DNA of 64,000 nucleotides, taken from contig QCXZ01000075.1 in the NCBI GenBank assembly GCA_025024175.1, forward strand, positions 620,001 through 684,000, read 5' to 3'. Under the pieces are notes generated by a model. It saw only the letters and a list, made by a program, of their open reading frames with translations. It had not been told where the DNA came from and searched no databases. This DNA is from Rhyzopertha dominica (Eukaryota; Arthropoda; Insecta; Coleoptera; Bostrichidae). Position numbers and translations under genes: made by a program. Shown piece after piece: positions 59,201-64,000 of the stretch (position 1 is its first letter; each line of letters opens with the position of its first letter).

Positions 59201-61735
59201 AGTTCAAATCAAATAACACCTGTATGTGATATTTAATGTATGCCTGCTTTGTCTTTTTCATCTAATTCCTAAAAGTTTCTGATAGTATTATTGGTCGTAA
59301 AAGCCAGCCTTAAAACGAAAAGGTTTTATTTAATTTTGATAAGTTTATATTCTACAGTAAGTAAATTTTCTTTGATATATCGGAGTTCTTTCTCAAAGTT
59401 AGTTTTTAATAATGAAAAATTAATTAGGAACTTCAAAGCAGAAAGAATGTCGCAAGTCATCGATTATAAACCTGTTTGTATTTGTATTTTTTCTGTAAGC
59501 ATTAAACTTTATTTCTTTATACTTGCAAGCAACAATATATGAGGCTCATTATACGAAAATATACTCAGTCAATATTTATTTCAGATGATTTTGAATCACT
59601 TTATTAAACTTTTGATTTTCTGTTTGGCAAAAAACAATCACTGCAGAATTTAGTGAACTGCTGCTTCACCATTAACTCCAGATATCTTCTCATCATATAT
59701 TGACATATATCAGTAAAGTGTTAATTATGTCTATCAGTGTATTTCCAGCAACATTACAAAAAAAAATCGTAATCTGAATACTTATCCATCAGGTCCACAT
59801 TTATTTTCTTAATGAATGGTTTTAGTCTCAGGCACAGAGACTAATCTAAATGCCCTTAGATATGGATGTTTATGTAGTATTGTCGATTACTGTAAGAGCT
59901 GCATTTCTAGATTCCAACTATGGTAATAATTTTCAGGCTTTAGTTCCCTTTGTATAGATTTTATTCATATTCTTAATGTCTAAATAATTTACTGTAGGAT
60001 TTATGTACAAAATGGCAAAAAAACATCGAGTGTTCATTTTTTGCAGCACCCATAGACAAACCACCAGAAGAAATGAATGGAAATACTGCCCCAAGTGACA
60101 AAACTACACCAAACACTAGTCAACTAGAAATATCTGTGATATCAACCTCTGTAACAAATACTTCCCCACCTATGCTACCTCCGGAAGAAGTAGAGCCACA
60201 ATCTTCACAGGAAGAATGTAATGATATAGAAATTATCGTTGAAAATGAATTTAAAATGGATACTACGGACTTGAATTGCGAAGTATTGGATGCCGATGAT
60301 CCTTTATCGGAAATGATGGATTTAGATGAAGACGTGGACACCGGAAAAGGTAAGAATGATTGGTATCATGTACTTCAATTTTTCAGGGGTAAATTTTAAA
60401 GAGAAGTCCTGTCTTGTTGTTTGTTTTTAATAGATGAGTTTGGATTCTTGTTTAAAAAAGTTAGTATCAAATTGGGGTGGTTTTTTTAAAGATAAATACT
60501 GCAACCGACAATAGTATGCTTTCCTTTGGTTTAAATAACAATTGAACACTTAAAAAAAAAACAAAAGAAACCTCATAAATAAGACACAATGACAACGTTA
60601 TTCCCATGAAAGATAATTGAATTGTGCATTTCGCAAGTATACAAAATGTATTAAAGTAAAATTAAGTTATTGATCTTTGATTTGTTTATAACTGTGCGTC
60701 TTAAAAGTAGGCCTGAGAAAATTTTTCTATAAAAAAAATCCACTGATTATTTTAACTTGTTTTTTTCTGAAATTTTGTTTGTTTGGAGTTTTGGCTATTC
60801 AACTGTAATTTTTTTATGGGGTGTGTCATATACAGTTACAAATTGGAAAGGTTAATAATAATGCGAATTGGTTTCTCTCATTCAGATTTTGAGGAAAAGA
60901 GATAAAAGCAGCGAAACTGGATAAGTTAGGGGTATCACATGAAGCATAAAGAAGGAAGCACCCTTGGAGTAATTTTCAAATTTGCAATAAAGTGTAGAGT
61001 GCTCATATTTAGAGTTGAAAAATTCCTTTAATGTGACATATAACTTAAAAGTTGTACCCAAAACAGTAAAGATACATAATTAATTTAACTTTGTTGTGAA
61101 TTTTAATGACTAGAAACTTTCACAAAATTTCAGATAACGTTAAAATAATTTTCTGTACCTATCGAGTTGCAAACTACGACCATTTCATTTCAGAACCTGA
61201 AAGCACAAAGATACAAGCAACACCAGTTTCCATGGATTCCGAATCCGATCATTTCTTATCGAAACACACCATACCGGGCATACAGAAATCGATCAAGGTC
61301 AACCTGCGCAGGGGGACGACGAAGTGCGACATCTGCGGGAAAACGTACGCCAACACGTGCCTACTGAAGCGTCACATAGTCAACATCCACATGAACATCA
61401 GGCCGTTCCAGTGCAACGTTTGCAACAAGACCTTTCACGAGAAGGCGGTCTTGAAAGTCCACGAAGCCCAGCACACGAATCACAGGCCGTACGTCTGCGA
61501 AGTCTGCAACAAGTCGTACATCTGCAAGCACCATTTGAGACGGCACATGTTGTCGCACAAGAAGGGGAAACCCTTCGTTTGCGATGTGTGCGAGAAATCC
61601 TTCAAAACGCTTACCTGCCTGAAGCAACACGCGTCCGTTCACGATAAGAAGTTTCACTGCACGATCTGCGGGGTCTCGTACGCCTCGAAGCACAGTTTGA
61701 TACGTCACACCAGTGATAAACACCTCACGGAATAA
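40769..61735 (+). CDS. zinc-finger array unit 3: expanded 20-exon modular C2H2 protein
   Basis: Order: A 40769-41243, B 41545-41775, C 44404-44852, D 44964-45426, E 45484-45591, short C 46405-46568, D 47804-48272, short C 48763-48899, D 49705-50164, H 51391-51651, I 51984-52331, short C 52555-52712, D 53927-54494, H 54788-55252, I 55369-55545, I 56664-56993, I 57092-57385, J 58582-59043, I 60047-60349, J 61194-61735. Lengths sum to 6,864 nt, or 2,287 residues. Whether one transcript uses every exon is unknown; it could equally be a cluster of alternative transcripts. The pattern fits repeated duplication of the blocks C-D, C-D-H-I and I-J within or between neighbouring genes. Confidence 0.58.
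41545..41775 (+). CDS. unit 3 exon B, decayed fingers
   Basis: 231 nt, phase 1-1. Begins GEQGINK like exon B of unit 1. The first two fingers are gone (Cys/His ligands replaced), leaving CRICKKIYSENSELQQHDC as the only recognisable one. Confidence 0.55.
41976..42569 (-). pseudogene. GIY-YIG endonuclease part of the Penelope-like polyprotein
   Basis: A 197-codon open frame that begins within the RT-to-nuclease linker and ends in the terminal repeat. It has the GIY-YIG core (GVYKI, YIGQT), the linker CCxx-type motif (CICGKC), the conserved Arg (TKRK), and EH / E-H-S motifs (SSVAEHSYLTKH). The frame looks intact, but the RT portion is truncated and split, so it is not a working element. Confidence 0.75.
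42597..43869 (-). mobile_element. 5'-truncated non-LTR retrotransposon nested in the Penelope element
   Basis: Frame 43869-42979 has VCVFLDLKRAFETIDR, GVPQGSVIGPLLFTLYINDI, FADDTLLVES (catalytic box intact) and KYLGLTID, i.e. a jockey/CR1-type RT. After a stop and frameshift the C-terminal part continues at 42962-42735 (HQYETRN, YNSLPLHVRSAKSLRCFK). Insertion junctions were placed by comparison with the uninterrupted Penelope copies at 35 kb and 53 kb. The first codons of the apparent open frame (43920-43870) are Penelope sequence read through. Confidence 0.8.
44404..44852 (+). CDS. unit 3 exon C (full length)
   Basis: 449 nt, phase 1-0. SQSDNSPN, CPYCFKEMIHFRQHLMGKH, LPEVEKLKFIKALIAYGKMIL, a second weaker site around CHHEYCATC, then FYDKLKIKKE. 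Confidence 0.66.
44964..45426 (+). CDS. unit 3 exon D, copy 1
   Basis: 463 nt, phase 0-1. VFPKMRDDKISKLTI, DTLICTYAEMFMSRR, HRMREMGRLLHTLQ, LKPRHFDDFVAATKTISGY, RSRLIQVCDVASKMEECKKS. Confidence 0.7.
45484..45591 (+). CDS. unit 3 exon E
   Basis: 108 nt, phase 1-1, encoding ESDTDDVILVDEDLSNKKRK, a SUMO-interacting-like core (VILVDED) followed by a basic patch. Confidence 0.55.
46405..46568 (+). CDS. unit 3 short C exon, copy 1
   Basis: 164 nt, phase 1-0. It corresponds only to the C-terminal third of exon C (GTGECNSSTMQVSENRF, then EFYNNLELRKE) and lacks the CPYC...KH site. Confidence 0.52.
46735..47545 (-). mobile_element. mariner-family transposon relic
   Basis: Minus frame 47496-47101 reads NPCWTREGHFQTIYSTNVWC, GILGNQIVGPYFF, LWFQQDEAHAHYHR (catalytic Asp) and NRWIGRGSINPWPPRSSDLT with PLDFFLWG (third catalytic Asp). 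The N-terminal half is missing or decayed. A candidate end (acaggatgtttaacgaat) lies at about 46738. Confidence 0.75.
47804..48272 (+). CDS. unit 3 exon D, copy 2
   Basis: 469 nt, phase 0-1. VFPTICDDKLYKIAL, DTIIFMYGEYLLSRL, CRMREMAQLLLALQ, LRPQYFDDFVAATKTIAGY, GSRLKSLCDIASQMNVCKNS. The canonical MR is changed to IC. Confidence 0.65.
48763..48899 (+). CDS. unit 3 short C exon, copy 2
   Basis: 137 nt, phase 1-0. GVQGPGADVPPKNNNGDGEC, NLSTMQMTENC, YYTKFKINEE. Clearly the same exon type as 46405 and 52555. Confidence 0.5.
49705..50164 (+). CDS. unit 3 exon D, copy 3
   Basis: 460 nt, phase 0-1. VILTMQNDEISKVAM, DAVIRTYGEYLFSIL, FKMREVARLL, LKPQYFDDFIAATKAVTGY, LKRLCDIASKMDECKKS. Three N bases at 49853-49860 leave the frame open. 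Its GC is higher than that of its flanks. Confidence 0.66.
50740..51000 (+). mobile_element. degenerate non-LTR RT fragment
   Basis: Broken frames read KVFEMLLYKYYF, DSQHGFIKK, IQKAFDQIDIYLLTYKLQSF and GFSKTFIGQ, matching the region of non-LTR RTs that holds 'QHGF' and 'DF.KAFD.V'. It has many frameshifts. Confidence 0.5.
51391..51651 (+). CDS. unit 3 exon H, copy 1, shortened
   Basis: 261 nt, phase 1-1. First and last fingers intact (CKHCNKTF...MMH and CPLCKIPY...ADH). The middle is reduced to a ligand-free remnant (VSFKSLNELDDHSKG) of what is finger 4 in units 1 and 2. Confidence 0.62.
51984..52331 (+). CDS. unit 3 exon I, copy 1
   Basis: 348 nt, phase 1-1. NSDEEVITQGNE, EDEIKIYTTDLKNE, and at the end MLETIDLTDDADDKED, a near-ideal SUMO-interacting core (IDLT followed by acids). 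Confidence 0.65.
52555..52712 (+). CDS. unit 3 short C exon, copy 3
   Basis: 158 nt, phase 1-0. EYTDQIDEVNRKFYANLNIKRE matches the exon C tail (QIDEVCS..FYEKLKIKKE), but the cysteines are lost. Confidence 0.52.
52745..53870 (-). mobile_element. Penelope-like element (family 2), uninterrupted but decayed
   Basis: The minus strand covers an N-terminal helical region (about 53870-53700), RT blocks with SKVPI and SLFTKVP at about 53470, a catalytic box reading YADN (about 53344-53356), ELGRFQ and LNSQNPDIKFTMEL near 53290, and part of the GIY-YIG linker. It contains the exact site that is interrupted by the LINE in the 42-kb copy. There is a (TG)n tract at 53137-53161. Confidence 0.75.
53137..53161 (+). 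repeat. (TG)n microsatellite inside the Penelope copy
   Basis: About 12 TG repeats. The 42-kb copy has only a short (TG)4 at the same place, so the expansion happened after the two copies separated. Confidence 0.85.
53927..54494 (+). CDS. unit 3 exon D, copy 4, with acidic extension
   Basis: 568 nt, phase 0-1. MIPIMPNDKVSTVAT, DALICTYAKYLVRHK, CRMRQLARLLLKLQ, LKPQYFSDIVAATKAI, GSMLRAVCDVASTMNESKKS. About 100 nt longer than the others because the acidic spacer (EEDSGAMEILVFLGDDQEE, YVTVADKEIE) is fused to it with no intron. Confidence 0.67.
54788..55252 (+). CDS. unit 3 exon H, copy 2: four fingers
   Basis: 465 nt, phase 1-1. Fingers begin CEYCHEIF, CGICKKGY, CKACGKLF and CQICNRSY. The second finger of the five-finger versions is replaced by a linker. 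The donor gtaagt is at 55253. Confidence 0.73.
55369..55545 (+). CDS. unit 3 exon I, copy 2 (short)
   Basis: 177 nt, phase 1-1, ending LVETIDLTEGVDEKFD. It keeps the SUMO-interacting-like core but has lost the N-terminal half of the exon. Confidence 0.6.
55546..56663 (+). other. unit 3 intron, no recognised features
   Basis: AT-rich, with several N bases at about 55690-55750. No exon or transposon recognised. Confidence 0.35.
56664..56993 (+). CDS. unit 3 exon I, copy 3
   Basis: 330 nt, phase 1-1. DNHNSDKEVIAHN, TVKVEQEEPYSS (psi-K-x-E), REVKVDITD, and the closing LMEMIDLNEDDDEEC. Confidence 0.63.
57092..57385 (+). CDS. unit 3 exon I, copy 4, with tandem acceptor
   Basis: 294 nt (or 291), phase 1-1. 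VEGVESQFSREECSDSEMT, EDEIKLDAVYLKCE, and LSEMIDLTEDADEEWG. The acceptor ttcagcag allows 57092 or 57095 as the first base (NAGNAG). Confidence 0.6.
57386..58581 (+). other. unit 3 intron, no recognised features
   Basis: AT-rich 1.2-kb intron. No exon, RNA gene or transposon-coding segment recognised. Confidence 0.35.
58582..59043 (+). CDS. unit 3 exon J, copy 1: four fingers, no stop
   Basis: 462 nt, phase 1-1, GC-rich. Fingers begin CELCDRPF, CATCNKAF, CEVCKKAY and CRVCLKVF. It ends at a donor (gtaagt, 59044) where the fifth finger should begin. If the donor is ignored, the frame stops two codons later (HGK, stop). Confidence 0.73.
59044..60046 (+). other. unit 3 intron between J and I exons
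   Basis: AT-rich; no fifth-finger remnant or other exon recognised. Confidence 0.3.
60047..60349 (+). CDS. unit 3 exon I, copy 5
   Basis: 303 nt, phase 1-1. EEVEPQSSQEECNDIEIIVE, EFKMDTTDLNCE, and LSEMMDLDEDVD in the SIM position (a weaker core because Ile is replaced by Met). Confidence 0.62.
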
Positions 61736-61754
61736 CTGATGTTGATGGATATGG
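61194..61754 (+). CDS. unit 3 exon J, copy 2: five terminal fingers
   Basis: Coding to the stop at 61733-61735, then 19 nt to a donor at 61755 (gtgagt). Fingers begin CDICGKTY, CNVCNKTF, CEVCNKSY, CDVCEKSF and CTICGVSY, all intact. Closest to exon J of unit 1, with the same finger 1-2 helices (ANxCLLKR and HEKAVLKV). Confidence 0.77.
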
Positions 61755-62231
61755 GTGAGTTTCAAATAATAGTGATGATAAAGTTTCAGTAAAGTAAAAC
61801 CAAGTTTGTTATTAAGAAACTGCTTTTAGGGATATCGTGTAGAGTAGAAGTTAGTTGGCCCATTTAAAGTCATTAAATGCAAATGTTTTAATGCAGCTTG
61901 TCTTTTNGCTTTGATATAACATGACACTTCAAAATCTTTTTTTAATTTATTTTTCAGNGTGCTCCATCACAGTCATCCATGTACAGAAAAGATATTTTTC
62001 TGTACGCTTAGGTTAATGAATTACATACAACAGTGTGTAATATTTAATAAAGCTTTTTCTATGAAAAATAAATACCAATTATGAATAGAAAATACATATT
62101 TATATTTTATTTTTTCTTACCTGAAAAATGCAGAACTCCATTGTTACGTTTGTTTTTTTCTTTTGTCCAACTTAGATTGTGCTTGATTTTAAGGCCAGTC
62201 TTGAGATGAATATGTTCGACCTATTTCAGAA

Positions 62232-62261
62232 GTCGCATCAGCATTGTCAACAAACAAAGGT
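62232..62261 (+). CDS. possible 30-nt phase 1-1 micro-exon after unit 3
   Basis: Between ttatttcag-type and gtaagt signals lie 30 nt encoding EVASALSTNK in the array's phase. It would be coding only if the upstream J exon stop is bypassed; otherwise it is a 3' UTR exon. Confidence 0.3.
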
Positions 62262-63212
62262 AAGTTTTGCAGACTATGTGTATTCGTGATGTATTTGTCC
62301 ATTTATTTAATGTCTGTATGTAATTTTATCTCTTTAATATTAAATTCGAGAAATATTCCCAAATATTAAACAGTATTCACTTTGCCATGAATAAAAACTT
62401 TCTTGCAAGTAACCTTTAAAATTTTTTTTCTTTCAGTATGATCTTTATAATATGCATTTCCTTTTGTACTTTGGCATATCTATTACTGCAGTTTTTAATC
62501 ATTCATTTTATCCAGTATTCCCTCTTTTTTTGGACCTAACTCGAACAGGTAAGTCTTGAAACTAGTGTGTAAAAAAAGCCTTTTCACAAAGTATACATTC
62601 AAAAATTGTTTTTTACTAGAACCAATAAAATTTTAAAAAATTGTATACCATAAAAAATTATCCATTTTCACTTTTCAGTAGCACCAAACTTATTGCTACA
62701 GAACCACATAAACGTAAAAGACAGTTGTTGGAAATGATACATATACAGAAAAACATAAGCACACTGTATCACACTCACAAACACTCATATTTAATATTTG
62801 CCATTTCAATTTCTGGTGATGGAACAAACTTTAAGGTATATTTTATATTATCAAAATTAAAATTATCATCGAGACGTTATAAAAACACAAAACTTTCTTA
62901 ATTTAATATAATTATTGGGAGTTTAAACCTACAAAAATGAACACTTATATCTTTGAATATTACTCATATGTTTTCCAAATATGATATACAACATTATTTA
63001 TACATTTCTTTCAGTTATAATTAGTATAAGTACTTTAAAGCATTATGTTGAAGATGTCTTTAAAATGAATTATAATTAAACAAAACAAGAAACAATTTAA
63101 ACAGTAGGGCTTAATAGCGTTTATATTAATTATATTGTCAAGGATTCACACAAAAACTAAATAAATATTTAAAAATTGTGTGTAGTTCAAATGTTCGTAA
63201 TGAAAATCAACC
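62262..63212. other. spacer between units 3 and 4
   Basis: AT-rich. At about 62680 an acceptor precedes VAPNLLLQNHINVKDS and a stop, which could be a terminal noncoding exon or the remains of an I exon. Otherwise nothing recognised. Confidence 0.3.
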
Positions 63213-63246
63213 GTAGGTAAGACGCACACGTAGTAGTTCAGATAAA
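63213..63246 (+). promoter_or_regulatory. degenerate paired element upstream of unit 4
   Basis: GTAGGTAAGACGCA, a 6-nt spacer, then GTAGTTCAGATAAA. Same layout and spacing as the intact pair at 63403-63436. Confidence 0.4.
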
Positions 63247-63402
63247 CGAAGCCTCGGAATCGCAATATCAGGCTTTCACCTACATGTGAGTTCACATGCG
63301 AATATATTAATTATAATGTCAAAAATTAAGTAAATATGCGCACCTCTGGTAATAATGATTGAAAAATGAACTGTAATATAATTTTTTTGTGAAATTTCAA
63401 CT

Positions 63403-63436
63403 GTAGGTTAAGTGCAGAAGTAGTAGTTCAAGTGAA
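63403..63436 (+). promoter_or_regulatory. paired 14+6+14 direct-repeat element upstream of unit 4
   Basis: GTAGGTTAAGTGCA (63403-63416), a 6-nt spacer, then GTAGTTCAAGTGAA (63423-63436). It lies 256 nt before the ATG of the decayed unit 4 exon A. Confidence 0.55.
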
Positions 63437-63692
63437 TCAGACGCTTGTCAAAATCTGTGTTTTAAGCTGTCAGTTTTCGTGGAGATCAACAATTAATAGT
63501 TTGTTATTAAACATTTGTCGCGTGTGGGCGGTATTTATATAACAGTTAAATGAATAACGTATATTCTTGGCGATAATTGAATAATAGTTATCATTCTGGA
63601 CTTAGTAGTGGCACAGACGTTGGTGTTTTTTGTATAACCAAGGCAAGATTGGATCCGTTTGTCTACAGAAGCCCAAGAAGCTGTGCATTTAT

Positions 63693-63890
63693 ATGGAAGT
63701 TGATACATTTGATTGCAGAACAGAATCATACACTTCAATAAAAGACGAAGGGGAATATGACAGTGATTCTTCAATCCAAAACAAGCACATAATTCAATCA
63801 CCGAACCAGCTTTGCTCTCCGAGATAGCTCCAAAAGTATTGAAACTGTGTATTGCGAAACTGATTGATTAACCAAAGGTAAGGGTATATT
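63693..63890 (+). pseudogene. unit 4 exon A, frameshifted and truncated
   Basis: The ATG at 63693 starts MEVDTFDCRTES, SIKDEGEYDSDSS, matching exon A of units 1-2. The middle is deleted or shifted and the frame stops after about 44 codons (63825-63827). The expected 'SSxxIETVY-ETD' text reappears in another frame at about 63829-63865. A donor-like gtaaggg follows. Downstream exons lie beyond the window. Confidence 0.6.
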
Positions 63891-64000
63891 ATCTAATGGG
63901 ATCGTAGCTAACAAAAGAGAGGGGTGGCTTATTGAAGACGAATCTGAAATCAGCTTTTTGCGGTTATGTCTGATGCAGATTGTTTTTCCCTGTTTTACAT

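Noticed and set aside
1..64000. tRNA or rRNA genes
   Set aside because: Looked for cloverleaf box words and conserved rRNA text on both strands by eye; none found. A covariance-model scan would be decisive.

Overview
The window is animal nuclear DNA, almost certainly from an insect: it is AT-rich, its genes are split by GT-AG introns, it carries orthologues of conserved metazoan genes (a yurt/EPB41L5-type FERM protein and a PPM1A/B-type PP2C phosphatase), and it contains Penelope-like elements, non-LTR retrotransposon relics and mariner relics of the kind common in insects. A beetle is possible, but the sequence alone does not prove an order. Scattered N bases mark it as an assembled draft.

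Region 1 (about 1-6,000, minus strand) is yurt: eight firm exons running from an ATG at 5999 through a FERM and FERM-adjacent domain into a low-complexity tail with four NPF motifs. The gene continues off the left edge. A dead Penelope-like element sits in one intron. Region 2 (6,100-11,500) holds a short single-exon ankyrin gene on the minus strand (7393-7866), a compact five-finger C2H2 gene on the plus strand (9189-9908) and a solitary Penelope terminal-repeat fragment. Region 3 (11,600-21,430, plus strand) is the PP2C gene (Drosophila alphabet / vertebrate PPM1A-PPM1B type), with a GC-rich promoter, a small 5' UTR intron, two possible C-termini, and introns carrying a THAP-like DNA-transposon relic and two reverse-transcriptase relics.

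Region 4 (about 23,100-64,000, plus strand) is the unusual part. It is a tandem array of three complete paralogous zinc-finger genes (units 1-3) and the decayed start of a fourth. They are built from a small alphabet of exon types: A (acidic N-terminus plus a Cys-rich block), B (fingers), C (Cys/His 'CPYC...HL..KH' exon), D (a conserved module of about 155 residues opening with a 'PIMR-D-DKIS' motif), E (tiny acidic exons), H (C2H2 fingers), I (acidic exons ending in IDLT-type SUMO-interacting-like motifs) and J (terminal C2H2 fingers). Nearly every exon is phase 1-1 (C is 1-0 and D is 0-1, so the C-D pair is again 1-1), and any module can therefore be skipped or duplicated in frame. Adding the exon lengths gives open frames of 1,177, 1,006 and 2,287 residues. 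Unit 3 has grown to 21 kb: three extra D exons each preceded by a shortened C exon, plus duplicated H, I and J exons. The terminal J exons of units 1-3 all place the stop codon exactly 19 nt before a splice donor. Units 2, 3 and 4 share a two-half-site direct repeat (14+6+14 nt) upstream of the first exon.

The modules look like a lineage-specific, SUMO-linked transcription-regulator family. This is inference from motif content; no expression or binding data are visible. Mobile DNA (three Penelope copies, one split by a LINE, and two mariners) lies in the introns of the array and leaves its exons intact.
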